DNA of 64,000 nucleotides, taken from NCBI RefSeq assembly GCF_041146395.1, contig NC_090999.1:70003001-70067000 (forward strand), read 5' to 3'. Shown here one piece after another: positions 21,500 to 33,600 of this stretch. Below the pieces are notes generated by a model. That model was not told the origin of the DNA. It was given only the letters and a program-made list of their open reading frames with translations, and did no database searches. How positions within the stretch are numbered: position 1 is the stretch's first letter; the number at the start of each line of letters is the position of its first letter. Position numbers and translations under genes: made by a program. Origin of the DNA: Eulemur rufifrons. Taxonomy: Eukaryota > Chordata > Mammalia > Primates > Lemuridae.

Positions 21500-21975
21500 G
21501 CAGAGCTTAGTCATCCTTGACACTGTTTCCAGTTCTATACTTCTCATAGTTCCTCAACGTGGTTGATCCAGACAGCTGCCTTATACCACTTCCTCTTGGT
21601 GACCACCTCCCTAGGAGACAGCTATAAACAGCCTTCTTGACTGGGCCCACTGACACTCACCCCTGCGTGGACTGTGTAGATATGCCACAGGGACTACCTC
21701 TCAGTCATAGGGTGACCTCCCGGAATTTGCATCTGATTGATTTAAATTCGCCGATTAAAACTCCCCATGGGAAACTAGTTTGAATAAAGCTCCAGACCCA
21801 GTAAAGTTGTTGGCCCACAGATCACCTTCTCTCTTTCTCCACATGTTCCCTGATCTCCATGTATGCGTGGCCTCCCAGCATGCCATGTATCCTCCAGGAC
21901 CTGTAAGTAATAAAATCTTAATATCCATCTTATGTCTCTCCTAATCATTGGACGGATGCTCTCCATCTTAAAAAT
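21500..21975 (+). mobile_element. possible solo LTR
   Basis: ACAGCTATAAACAGCC (21618) looks like a TATA region. Two AATAAA signals follow (21783 and 21909), and the sequence ends in CTCTCCATCTTAAAAATCC. Composition is richer in GC than the flanks. No partner copy, so the call rests on layout only. Confidence 0.35.
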
Positions 21976-22174
21976 CCTAAATCAAAACAATATTATAACC
22001 AAGGAAGGGTTTTACTAAAAAAAAAAATTGATTATGAAAATGGTTCATAAACCAAGTCCATTGTTTCTTCAAGATAAAGGTTTTTTCTTATTCTTCAATT
22101 ATTTTTCTTAAAATCCACTTTCTATAAGCCTGTGTAAAAAATATTTGTTTTAAAAACTTTGAGAAGACATTGAC

Positions 22175-22400
22175 ATAGAACTTAATATGAGCCTGTCAAT
22201 CTCTAAGCACTTTAACCATAGTTGATCCTCACACCAACTCCATCAGGTAGATACTACTATCATCCTCATTTTATAAATGAGAACATTGATACAGAAAGAA
22301 ATTAATTAACATACCCAAGTTATTCAAGTAGTGAGACATAGAAACACGATTCTATCCAGGTTGTCAGATTTCATTATCTATGCCTTAAACTACTTTACTA
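22175..22400 (-). mobile_element. MIR SINE
   Basis: 'ctctaagcactttaaccatagttgatcctcacaccaactccatcaggtag', 'catcctcattttataaatgag' and 'catacccaagttattcaagtagtgagac' are inverted MIR core blocks. Confidence 0.8.
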
Positions 22401-22599
22401 AATTGATTAGAAATTCACTGTTGGTCATAGGGAGATTAATACTAATATATATTTCCTTTAACATATATAGTTATTTTAAATTTAACAATTATGAAACCAA
22501 TATTCATCAAAAACTTAATTTACAAGCTTATACAATATTGATACACAGTACATATAATGACTGACATTTTGGCTTAAAGATTGTCTTTGTTACAAATTC

Positions 22600-22810
22600 A
22601 TATTAATAGCAACATAGCAACAGCTCTTTATTGAGTATCCATTATATGCAAAACATGTTCTAGACACATCACGTACATTATCTCTTTAATCTCTATAACT
22701 CCATGAGGTAACTATTGATATCTCCATTTCATCTGTGAGTAAACTGAGATGAATTGAGATGATCCGGGAATGAAATTCAATTCTGCCAGATTTCAAAGCT
22801 CCTGTTATTT
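22600..22810 (-). mobile_element. MIR SINE
   Basis: 'ctttattgagtatccattatatgcaaaacatgttctagacac', 'ctctataactccatgaggtaac' and 'ctccatttcatctgtgagtaaactgag' match inverted MIR. This is the second MIR in 600 bp, in the same orientation. Confidence 0.75.
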
Positions 22811-23084
22811 CCTTTATAATATTTGTATTAAATTTTTTATGAGTACTGCTTCTGGTTGTTCTACTTTTTCTAGTTGAAAAATTAAAAGCAGAAAATGTTT
22901 CCATGAGTTTTTCATTTTTAAATAATTCCTAACTAATTTCTCATTTTGAATAAGGTCTACCATCAGTTCTTATGCCTAAATCCACATACCTCTGATCAGA
23001 AAATAAAACAAAATATTTTGTTTAATTTTTTGGCCAGTAAAACCTGTTTATATTAATATAAAGTAGTGAACACAAGAGATGACA

Positions 23085-23640
23085 ACACCAGAAGCAATAG
23101 CCTGCAGAGATTAAAAGGCAAAAGATTTGTTCATTCTGAAGAGAAACCAGAGTATCCCTGCAGAGATTAAAAAAAAATCTAGCCATTGAAACACTGAAAT
23201 TATCACATACAGAATAAGAAATAAATAATATATTTCAAAAAATGAAGAAAAAACTTAAATGTGAAATAAATGAAAACTATTTAGAAAATAAGGACCAAGC
23301 AAAACTACTAGTAATAAAAATATGACAGTGGAAATTTAAATTCACTAGGTTTTTTAAACAAAATATTACTTACTCTTGAAGAGAAAACTAAGAGGATAGA
23401 ATGAAAAAACAATTATTCAAAAGTTATCCCAGAGAGACAAAGATATGTGCATACAATGAGAGGGTAAAAGTTATGATGGATAAAGTAAGAAAATTTAATT
23501 GGAGTTTCAAAAAAATAGGTAAGGCAAAAGTTGTAAGAGACAATAACTAAGGCTTTCCCAGAACAGATTTAAGGCACCATCCAATGTTATAAAACCTACA
23601 AGTAGCAAACCCAGTTTGGACACGGTAAAAGTACAGAACA
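23085..23640 (+). mobile_element. L1/HAL1 ORF1 remnant
   Basis: 'gaaaataaggaccaagcaaaactactagtaataaa', 'cccagagagacaaagatatg', 'tttaattggagtttcaaaaaa' and 'ggctttcccagaacagattt' follow the L1/HAL1 ORF1 sequence, which encodes the coiled-coil RNA-binding chaperone. Stops and frame breaks are everywhere. HAL1 (half-L1, ORF1 only) and a broken L1 cannot be told apart here. Confidence 0.65.
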
Positions 23641-23826
23641 CCATCCTGGGTGGGTTGCTTTCCATTTTGATTGCTCAGTGCTTGTGTGATTTCATTGCTA
23701 AATGTTTTAAATATCACCCCTGGGCATCATAGTAATGGACTTTTGATGAGACAAACCTGGGAAACTTTCCAATTGTTATAATACATTTATGATATGTTAA
23801 AGGATATTCAAGTCCAACACTAAATG

Positions 23827-24353
23827 TGGTAGTCTTAAAATACATCCACAATTTCTTTGACACTGTTACCTTCCAAATGTAGAGTCAAATTTCCCATCCC
23901 TTGAATGTTGATTACATTTGGGGACTAAAAATAAAACATGGCCAAGGTAATCCTATATGACCTCTGTGACTAGGTCATAAATAAGGTATATCTTTTGCTT
24001 GGCTCTTTATGTCTCAAATTGCTTGATGCCATGTTATGAAGATGTTCAAACATCCCTATGAAAAGCCCTGTGGGGAGTGAAATTGAGTATTTTTGCCAAC
24101 TTGATGGCAACATCTTGCTGGGGCAGTGATGAGCCCCCCTTGGAAGTGGATTTCCATCAGGCAAATCCTTAAACTGAAATCCCTGTGGACATTTTAATTG
24201 CAACCTCATTAGAGAGGCTTATACACAACCTCTTAGCAAAACGACTGGAAAATTACTCTCCACAGACACTGTTAGAGATAATAAATCCTTTTTGCGGTCT
24301 TGAGTCACTAAGCTTTGTGGTAAGTTGTTACATAGCAATAGCTAATTAATACA
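23827..24353 (+). mobile_element. MLT1-type MaLR LTR
   Basis: Starts TGTGGTAGTCTTAAAATAC and ends AGCAATAGCTAATTAATACAA, both as in MLT1 LTRs. Inside are GACTAGGTCATAAA, CTTGGAAGTGGAT and, near the end, GATAATAAATCC (24279), which carries the AATAAA signal. It is close to full length for the family. No internal MaLR sequence adjoins it, so it is a solo LTR. Confidence 0.8.
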
Positions 24354-24383
24354 ATAAAGGGTATGACTCTATGAAAGAAATTA

Positions 24384-24846
<463 letters not shown>

Positions 24847-24859
24847 AAATTATTAGAGA

Positions 24860-25490
24860 TCCAATGGAACACAGAAAAAGAGAGAAGTTCTCTACTGTCA
24901 TTTTTAGATATAAATTATAGACCTACTTAAATATCATCACAGTTTATTCTTAACCTATATTAGAGATGAAGTTTATTCATTAATTATTCTGTATCTATTT
25001 AGTTTCTTTTACCAGAGGAAAAACAGAAAGCAGGTGACCCAAATCTAACCTCCTTCTGATAAATAGATCAGTGATATCATCTAGGAGCAAAAGTAATTAT
25101 TTCTGGAATGGTCTTAGCAGGATATGCTTGGCCAAAGATTATTTATAATAAACTCAAAATCAATGGTCTGTGAGGCATAGCTCCCTGGAAAATGTCACAT
25201 TATCTGGAGTATAAAATGGAAATATTTCATAACCTAAATACCCTCCCCTCCTTTGTAATTACTAGCAATTTCTCACTTAGAGATTCACCTATTATTTTGG
25301 ACCATATACTCATGCCCCAAAAGAGAAGAGAAGTCCTGGATAGCTAAATGTGATTTTTCAGACCTAGTTTTCCTTAGTAGTTTGATTATCTGTATCCTTG
25401 AAATTATTAGTAAAGCTGATATTGGGTAATATCTGTATTTTTTATGAGTCTGATCTGAGCATGGATTTCTTCATGTTGGTTCAACCTAGA
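24860..25490. other. AT-rich sequence without a recognised feature
   Basis: No gene or nameable repeat. Confidence 0.5.
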
Positions 25491-25494
25491 AAAA

Positions 25495-26090
25495 CAAATT
25501 ATCACATGCCCGTTGTGTTTGGGGGTCCCTAAACCACCCTCAAGTTAAATGATTTGCTAGGATTCTCAGAACTCAGAAAAGCTCTTATACTCATAGTTAT
25601 GGTTTACTACAGTAAAAGGATACAGACTAAAGTCAATATTGGAAAAAAGCACATAGGGAAGAATCCAGGAGAGACCAGGCACAAACTTCTAATTATCCTC
25701 ACCCAATGAAGTCATGTGGACAATGCTAAATTCTCCCAGAAATGGTGATGACAACATGCAGGGAGTATTGCTAACTAAGGAAGCTTACTTGAAAGCTTAC
25801 TTGAGCCTTGATATCTAGGGATTTTTATTGTGGTTAGTCATACTGACATAGCCCACTAACTAAGTGACTGACCTTTTCTCTCAGCCTCTCTAGAAGTTCA
25901 GTTAATACCACGTGGCCCAAGGATGTCACCATAAATCACATGGTTAGCATAAAACACATAGTGTGTTTCAAGGACTCAGGTAAATAAACACACTCTTTAC
26001 AGACAGTATATTCTAAGACTTACTGTTTCTCTCTACAGGTTTGGCAAGGATCAAACCTTTCTTTGGAATGTGCAAATTTTGGACAACCCA
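25495..26090 (-). mobile_element. ERV-type LTR
   Basis: 'tgtttgggggtccctaaaccaccctcaagttaaatgatttgctagg', 'ggtttactacagtaaaaggatacaga' and 'ctctagaagttcagttaataccacgtggccc' recall a widespread mammalian LTR read in reverse. The minus strand has AATAAAAATCCC (complement near 25820), the polyadenylation region. A 14-bp piece (GAAAGCTTACTTGA and its neighbour) is tandemly repeated at 25780-25803. Subfamily not named. Confidence 0.6.
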
Positions 26091-26869
26091 TGCTTGCTGA
26101 ATTAATCCTTTACTGCATATTGTGCATGTAATGTAATCCTTGTTTCTTATTTATTAAACTGGAATATTATTATTAATAAAATATAAATGATAGACAGGAA
26201 AGGTGAAGGAAGAGACTGAGAAAGGAAGAGTGTAAAATAAACAACAAACCATCAATAAAAATTCCAAATATTTTTCTCCTGGGAGAAGAAAAATGACCTC
26301 AGATGGAAGTTTTGAGATATCTAAAAAAATGAAGAGAAAAAAAGGTATATATGCAGGTAGATTTAAACAAGCAACTAGCAAATATTAGCTGTAAATATTT
26401 TGGGGTTAAAATGAGTGAGAACCATTTTAACATGACAATACATGACAACAATAGCTGCACAGCTTGAGGTAATAGGAATTTAAGTGTTCTATGGTCCCCT
26501 TTTTTGTTAGGAAGTAAAATTCTCAATAAATTTTTATTTAAAAAATGCCTTGGGTTAAATAAATTTGCAAGCTTCTCAACTAAAATGGACCCTAATTTAA
26601 AGGAATCAATGAATTTCAAAAAAACAAAAAGAAGGAAAATAGGCAGATCTTTTAGTCTCATTCTCTTATTCTTCCTCTTTCTCTTTGAACCCTAGAGCCA
26701 CAAAATTTGGTCAGTCATTATCTTTGGTTTATGATACATCATTCTCCCGAGAGTCCTTGAATTCATTATTTTTAGTCATTCACTTAGCCATCTTAAGATA
26801 AAGTTTTGCAAAATCATCACCCTAAAAGCAAAAACTGAGACACATATAATAATCCATGCAGAATGATAT
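26091..26869. other. AT-rich sequence without a gene
   Basis: Overlapping short frames on both strands (26154-26695) are low-complexity Phe/Leu- or Lys-rich peptides caused by A/T runs. Confidence 0.5.
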
Positions 26870-27155
26870 GATCCTTACCTCATCTCCACACTTATTTACC
26901 TCAAACACAAGAACTACTTCCCTGAACTTCTTAATCAACATTTTCTTGTTTTCTATTTTCCCTCATAATGCTTTAAAATAATCTCAATAATTTGTCTGCA
27001 TACTTGTTTATGCTCCAGTACATAATCTCTTTATAAACAGGAAATGTGTCAATTTTGTTGACTCGTGATTCATTATCACCTAGAGCAATACCAGGTACAT
27101 CACAGGAATTTAAAATACTTTTTTGTTAAATATATGATGAATAAATATGTATTTA
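26870..27155 (+). mobile_element. L2 3' end
   Basis: 'ataaacaggaaatgtgtcaattttgttgactcgtgattcattatcacctagagcaataccaggtacatcacagg' and the closing TGATGAATAAATATG follow the L2 3' end, which reads 'gggactgtgtct...agtgcctggcacatagtagg...aataaatgtttg' in the consensus. Decayed but in order. Confidence 0.6.
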
Positions 27156-27885
27156 TTTTTTTAATTCCCAGTATTCAACACCATGCTTATTAGACACACT
27201 GTGAATGTTTGCTAAAATAAACATATGCATATGCCTATATCACTCTTCTGTATCCCATAGTAAATTAAAAGTTCTACATGGAAGTGAGCAAATGCTGTAT
27301 TTTTTTCTCTTACTGAATATTATTGCCTAAATCAATCATATACAGAGTATAATGGAAATAATAGAAAGGAAAATGTCTTATATTAAAAATAGGAGTGATA
27401 TTAGCATTTTAAAAACATCAAATATTTAAAAAATATACACAAAGAATCAGCCTATTCAGAGCACTCCTTATAGATATATTTCATTGTAAATTGCTCTTTT
27501 CCTTTCGACTTTCTAGTAAGAGGCAATTAGGTCTTTCCATCTTCCTAAGCCTCTTCTAAAGCAAGTGGCACAGCTGGTATAGCTGCACAAAAAGATAAAA
27601 TAACTTTTATTCTATTATTGAGCTTTGTTGTGTACAAATGTGCTATACAACTGCTTCTTAACTAGCCTATGCAGAAGTCATTTTTATCCAGTTAGTTCTA
27701 GAGTACTTAATTTCTTCTGAATCTAAAATGAACATATGCTATTCATATTTTGCAGCTAGAATCTCCAGGAACTATCTGATGATAAACATAATATTGTCTT
27801 CTCTTAGAAAGAATCCATATAACTTGACATTTTGGGCTATTCTTAGACACAGACTTTTTTAATTAAAAGAGCTGACTTTGTCCTG
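27156..27885. other. AT-rich sequence without a recognised feature
   Basis: No gene or nameable repeat. Confidence 0.5.
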
Positions 27886-28029
27886 TGAATGAAGGGAAAA
27901 AAGTAATCTCAGCAGCTTGCAATGTAATCTAATATTTGCAGAAACTACAGAACATGAGGCATGCCAAAGGCTAAGTACTAGACCTCAAGGAGGTTTTAGG
28001 AAGTCTATGTTATCCGTAGAGAAGGATTA

Positions 28030-28160
28030 TAGTAAAGCTGTTAATTGTTTGGATTCTACAGTCGGCAGATGGGGGTTCAACTTCAGGACCCAGCTTCATC
28101 CTGTAATCCATTGATCCAATGACATTTTCTCTGCCAATACTCTCAATTTTACATTACATT
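28030..28160 (+). mobile_element. possible MIR fragment
   Basis: 'ttggattctacagtcggcagatgggggttcaacttcaggacccagcttc' followed by 'aatgacattttctctgcc' resembles sense MIR (CTGGAGTCAGACTGCCTGGGTTCAAATCC...). Only the first half is readable. Confidence 0.45.
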
Positions 28161-28714
28161 TATTACCTACCTTAAGTCTAGCATTAACATCATTCTCTTA
28201 CAACTGCCTTGCTGCTTTCTTGGTTTATGATTCTAGCCCAGCAAACTCCATCCTGTTTTAAAGCCAATTGTCTGCGTATTACACATATTCACAACCGATC
28301 CTTGCTTGAGAAAACCACACAACTGCTAACTTCATTTCACTTTAAATACATCCCTTCTCTGCTCAAGTGTGACGCCAGTGTTGACCAGGAATCTCATCTC
28401 CTTTCCATTGCCCACTCACTCTTATATTCTCCCAATTCAGCTCCAGCACATTTATCCTTACCCTCATCATCAACAAATCTCCTTGCTTTCTATTTTGCAG
28501 AGAAAAGTAGAAGCAATTGGAAAATTACTTTCACAGCTCCACATATATCTATATCTCACAGATTTAATGAAAAATACTGCTATAAGTTTACTTGGAATAA
28601 TTATTTTCTTATGGTGGTTATTCCATTGACTTATAATTCACTTAGGTTTATTAGCTTTAGTTTGTTTTCAATAGTTAGAAACTTCAAAATTTTGTGAGTA
28701 TTTTAAAATAAGAT
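28161..28714. other. pyrimidine-rich sequence, possibly a decayed repeat
   Basis: CT-rich on the plus strand up to about 28500, unlike its flanks. The longest open frame of the window (162 codons, 28209-28697) lies here but looks like chance. No family can be named. Confidence 0.4.
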
Positions 28715-29095
28715 TTTTATTTGGAGATATGGTAATTGTGGATTCACATGCAGTTGTAAGAAATGCTACAAAGAGTTCCCATGGACTTATTATCTAGTTT
28801 CCCACAATGGAGACAGCTTGCAAATCTATACTACAATTTCACAGTCAGAATATAGATAAATACAGTCAAGATTCGGAATAGTTCCGTGACCAATCCCTTG
28901 TGTTGCTCTCTTACAACCACACACCCTTCCCTGATCCCTGGCAACCACCAATCTAGTCTGTATTTCACTCATCATAATTTCCTGGTGATTCATTCAATTT
29001 ATGAGTGTCCGATAATTTGTTTCTTTTTATTACTGAGTAAAATTACTTGTTATATATGTACCAGAGTTTATCAACTATTAATTGCATTATTTTAG
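28715..29095 (-). mobile_element. old L1 3' UTR and ORF2 tail
   Basis: 'gtggattcacatgcagttgtaagaaatgctacaaagag', 'ccctgatccctggcaaccaccaatctag' and 'ttattactgagtaaaattacttgttatatatgtaccagagttt' are the reverse complement of an L1ME-like 3' UTR running into the ORF2 end. The end block is the mirror of the ORF2 tail at 20920-20960. Confidence 0.75.
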
Positions 29096-29154
29096 CATGA
29101 AAATATCCAGAATGATATAAAAAACTGATAACTGCTAGATTTTAATATAGTTTT

Positions 29155-30060
29155 TAAAGGAGGAAATAGATTTTTTAAAAAAACTTTAAAAAAGAACAGT
29201 TTAGATTTATGGAAAGCTTAAGAATACAGAGAATCACTATACATGACACATTGAGTCTCCCCTATTATTAACATTTTACATTAATTAATATGGTACATCT
29301 GTCACAACTAAGAAACCAAGCAATCCATTATTAGTATCTATTAATAAAATCCACACTTTGTTCAGATTTCTGCAGTTTTTATGTCATGTTCTTTGCAGTT
29401 CCACGATTCCGTCCAGGGTGCCACATTATATTTAGTTGTGATATCTCCTGAGGATTCTCTAGACTGTGTCAGTTTCTCAGACTTTCCTTGTTTTGATGTT
29501 GTTGAAAGTTTTGAAGAGTATTGGTCAGTTATTTTGTAGAATGTCCCTCAATTGATATTTGCCTAACACTTTTCTCATGATTACCCTGAAGCTGTGGGTT
29601 TTTAGGAGGAAGAACACAGAGGCAAAGTGCCATTCTCACCACATCATATATCTAAGGTACATACAATCAATATGATTTACCATCGTTGATGCTAACCTTG
29701 ATCACCTGGCTGAGAGGGTGCTCTATTATAAAATTAGTCACTAAACCCCTTTCCCCACTAATGAGGTACTTTTTGGAAAGAAGTCACTAGCAGCTTCCAC
29801 TTAAAGGGTGAGGAGTGAGGGTCCACCTACTTGAGGGGGAAGTATCTACATAAACAGTTATAATTCTTCACAGATGATTTGTCTTTTTTCCTCTGTTTAC
29901 ATTGTTCACAATCATTTATTTATATCTATATAGATTTATGGACATACATTTTATATTTTGGGTCATAATCCAATAACACTTCCTTTATTTTGTGGTTCAC
30001 ATTGTTCCAACATTGGTCACTGGGAGCTCTTTCAGTTGGCTATTGAGTCTCTTTGGCATG
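29155..30060 (-). mobile_element. old L1 3' UTR, second element
   Basis: Starts with 'aacagtttagatttatggaaagc' and 'tcccctattattaacatttt', then 'cagggtgccacattatatttagttgtgatatctcctgaggattctc', 'ctttccttgttttgatgttg', 'gatcacctggctgagagggtgctc' and 'atattttgggtcataatccaat'. This is a long L1M 3' UTR; orientation is inferred from its likeness to the element at 28715. Part of the same 3' UTR recurs at 41521-41667. Confidence 0.75.
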
Positions 30061-30319
30061 TTTACATCAGGTTTTTGTTGCCGTGTTTTGTTTTGTTTGG
30101 TTGGTTGCTTTTAGTATTTCCTTAATTTCTGGATTTGCAAGATGTTCCAGGCTCATTTTCTATATTCCCTGCTGCAGCCCTAGAATTGATCATTTCTCTA
30201 AGAAGCCTGGGTTCATTTTATTAGGGAACGATATTAGAAATAAAAATCTGGGCTCTAGACTTGGTTATTGTGGGGGCTATCATTGCTTTTTAGCCTTTTT
30301 AGCCTATAGAACAATAAAA

Positions 30320-30350
30320 TGTGTGCATGTGTGTGTGTGTGTGTGTGTGC
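30320..30350. repeat. (TG)n microsatellite
   Basis: TGTGTGCATG followed by about nine TG units. Confidence 0.9.
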
Positions 30351-31199
30351 TAACCCTTTCATATAGACATGCCTATAAATATTCATATATCTAAGAACTG
30401 TGTCTATATTAAACTAACATGAACGCACATTGATGTCTCTGACCCTAACCCATGACCACATAGATCATTTTAGCTTCCCCCCTTTGCTTGTCAGTGATCC
30501 CCAACTTCAAACAATGAGAAAGCTATCTCCCAGAATCTGCTGTCCAGCATGGATGTGAAATACTGGTTTTCAGATTTCATATACATATGATAATGGTTTT
30601 GAATTGCTGACTCATGCCTCCATAGGAAACAACTTTACCTATTTGAGCACAGTGCTTATGTGCAATTCTTTTTGTCTTTACTCTTAGTATTTGAGCATTC
30701 CCAATATTCCTTAGGTCAACACATTCCCACCCTCCCCACCCCCCTACTCCCGCTCTTTCAAGTGGTGATAGTTCATGCATAGTAATTTAGTTATATTTTT
30801 TGGCCACAGTCTGCATTCCATCCTGGGATCTTCCAATCTCCAACATTATTTTTAATTTGCATTATTGACAATCACTCTTTGAGGTGAAACTGCAAAGTTT
30901 TTACAGTGCATAGCATCATGCGTCCAGCATGATTTATTTATTTTTTCTTTTAAGGATAGTGCTTTTCATTGTATCTAAAAATCTCATCCACAAAACCAAA
31001 TCCTCTCAAGCAGCATTTCAAGTAGTATAATTAATCAGAAATCATACACACATAAAATGATTAACAATGAAAGTCTTAGCACTCTTAAGTAACCATATGG
31101 GGAAATCATAGGAAATTTTAGAACGTTTTGGGTTCCCCCCAATTCCTGTTGTAGTTGATCTCCAGCTGTGCCATGCAAGTGCTTGCTTTTCATAGTGAG
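30351..31199. other. sequence without a gene
   Basis: No open frame or nameable repeat. A C-rich stretch at 30726-30760. Confidence 0.5.
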
Positions 31200-31480
31200 T
31201 TGTACACAGCAGGAAAGCTGGCCAAGGAAGGGTTTAATAAGCAAAAATGGCCTAGCATTTAAGGAGGCTATGTTCTGCCAGCATTACAAACAATCGCTGC
31301 TTACACCGTGGGATTTCTGTTTATTTTTAGATTTTTAAACATTTGTTAAATGACAATTGAGCCATTAATGACTGATTTTCAATCAATCAGAAAGCACACA
31401 GCTTTAGCCTTTAAACCAACCCTTTCCCCACACAATCTCCAGTCTTTTGCCTAACCTGAGAGTTGTGATTGACATTCACA
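31200..31480. other. candidate conserved non-coding element
   Basis: No repeat family fits. The block holds densely packed homeodomain-style sites: CATTAATGA (31363-31371) and ATCAATCA (31382-31389), a PBX-type half-site pair. Base composition is more balanced than around it. Whether it is conserved cannot be read from one genome; the call is an inference. Confidence 0.3.
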
Positions 31481-33365
31481 TTAATGTAAACTGTGTACAC
31501 AGTGACAAATGGTTTTGAATATTAGCAATTTTGTTTCTTGCTCTGCTTAGTGGTTTATTTTATAATTACAAATACAGAACTTTCTTTGACCTATTCTCTA
31601 ACGTATTTGAAAGGATCTTTGTACAAATAGAGACAAATAACTGACATCTCTATGCCTACAAAATACATTTAAAAATTTCTAAATTTGACACATTTTATGT
31701 TATAAATAATAAAACATTTTGTAGCTTTGGAGAAATGTGGAAATCTGCTATTTGAAAAATCTATTTTAGAAAACATAATATAGAGTAAATTAAGAGAAAA
31801 AGGTACATGAAATGTCAAAAACATATACAATTCATTTTTAAAAAACATCAATAAGAACTCTATACCCATGCTGAACTTTGAAAGACGACTATGGAATTCT
31901 GAGCTAAAGAATAATGCACTCTTGGGTCCAATTAGGGAACAATGCAAAACAATCAAAGTTATGAAATATGCATGTAAAATTTCAAAGTTTTTATAAACAA
32001 AGAAATAAATAAGAGTATTAATGTCTTGAATATTAGAAAGAAATTTTAAACTATTTTAGTTCAACTGCAAATCTAGCTAATTTATTGCTGTGATATCTCT
32101 GCCAGTTGAAGGTCCAGACTCTCTGTTTCAATTACTTCTTTGATGGGAATCTCACTATTAATTAATCAAGACAATATAGAGTTTCAAATATTGTGCTGAA
32201 ATTCAAGTGTATTTTGACTCTATCAAATAGCCTTTGAGATCTTTGGGTTTATCTTTAAATTTTAAGAAAATTTTGTATTATACCACAGAATGTATTCATA
32301 TTTGGTTTTGTACCAATCTCTTTTATGAGATTCACCTGTAAAATTACAAAATAAAAACTACATTGAAAAGAACCAGCCCACATTATTATACTAGCTCACA
32401 ATGTCTTCTAGGCTTCTATTGTCCCTTGCTGATTATATATAAGTAATAAACCCAGTTCATGAAATCTGTGTACATGGTTGTTCTGCCTTACTAGATTCAG
32501 ACAAGTGTGTAGCCAGTGCACTGTAAACCTGCTTCACCAATATTATGCACCCACTTTATACATAGAAACAGACCAACTATCAGATGTAGATCAACTAACA
32601 GAGTCATAACAAACCTTTAAATATTTAATGTCTAATGAATGATATAAATTTGGAAATTGAAAAATAATAACAAGAAAAAACAAGATATAGTAAATCTTAA
32701 GGAGAGTTTCAGAGAAGTTATGAAGGATAATCAATTTCAAAATAATATTATCCTGGTAATCTGAGAGAACAGTGTGGGTTTGTCGTAGTGCTGCAACTCT
32801 CTTAGTAATAACATTTTTGTGCATGTTTCATGCTGAGGGAATCTTTCAGCAAATGATCCAATGTATTTTTTCTAAGCCTTTTTTCTTAGGTTTAAAAGAT
32901 AGCCTCAAAAAAAAAAAATTGTCATCTAAACTTGGGCTTGAAAATAAAAATGTACATAATCGTGACAATTTGCTTAATTCTGTGATGCTGTCATAGCCTC
33001 AGTAGCAAATGGAGATTTAAAAGTGCAATTGGGGCCATTGGTGTCCATTAACATTAAAGGAAGAAGGGAGATTCTAAGTGCTCCTTCAGGTGTGAAGATG
33101 ATTCGATTTGCTATCTCTGGGGGGGTGGTATGTGCCAGGAGAGAAAAATGAATTCCATTTCACATGTTAGCTAACTTCTGATGTTGAGAGAACTAAGTTA
33201 TAGGAGGAAGTTTAGAGATCATAGTTTGGGAATTGATTAAGAATAAACAACTAAACATATAATCTAGAGGAATTATGATAGATTTTACATATCCTAGGTG
33301 GGTGAAAATCAAGGAATATAAACAATGACACTAATGAAGGCAATAAATTCTCAGACTTAAGTTTT
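31481..33365. other. AT-rich sequence without a gene
   Basis: Unique-looking. A possible LTR end at about 32430-32480 (TATATAAGTAATAAACCCAG) is too short to call. Confidence 0.5.
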
Positions 33366-33369
33366 CTAC

Positions 33370-33600
33370 GTCCCCATTTAATATCTTCCATTTCCTGCAA
33401 GGTATCTTGATCCCTTGATGCGGTTTTCACGATAGCCAGCAGGTGAATTGACTTCTGTGGCCCACTTGAGTACTGTATCGGCGTTGACCTCAGGATGCTG
33501 CATCCGGGCCCAGGCCCTTTCCTCAGCCTCTCTCCTCAGAATCAACACAAGGGCTGTCACACCACTTCAGACTGTTTCTCTTTTGGCCCCTTGACTTTAT
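33370..33600 (-). other. unexplained GC-rich patch, possible retrocopy fragment
   Basis: In an AT-rich setting this patch has several CpGs (GATGCGG, CACGATAG, ATCGGCGTTGACC, ATCCGGGCCC). The minus strand is open for 60 codons (33378-33560) with a natural-looking composition: AEERAWARMQHPEVNADTVL and then KWATEVNSPAGYRENRIKG. I do not recognise the protein. No poly-A tail or flanking duplication is visible. It may be a piece of a processed pseudogene, an unfamiliar transposon fragment, or unique DNA. Confidence 0.3.

Noticed and set aside
28209..28697. Longest open frame in the window, 162 codons, plus strand
   Set aside because: Ser/Leu/His/Phe-rich product of a CT-rich stretch, no domain, no splice or promoter context. 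It runs into an adjoining L1 region and fits chance.
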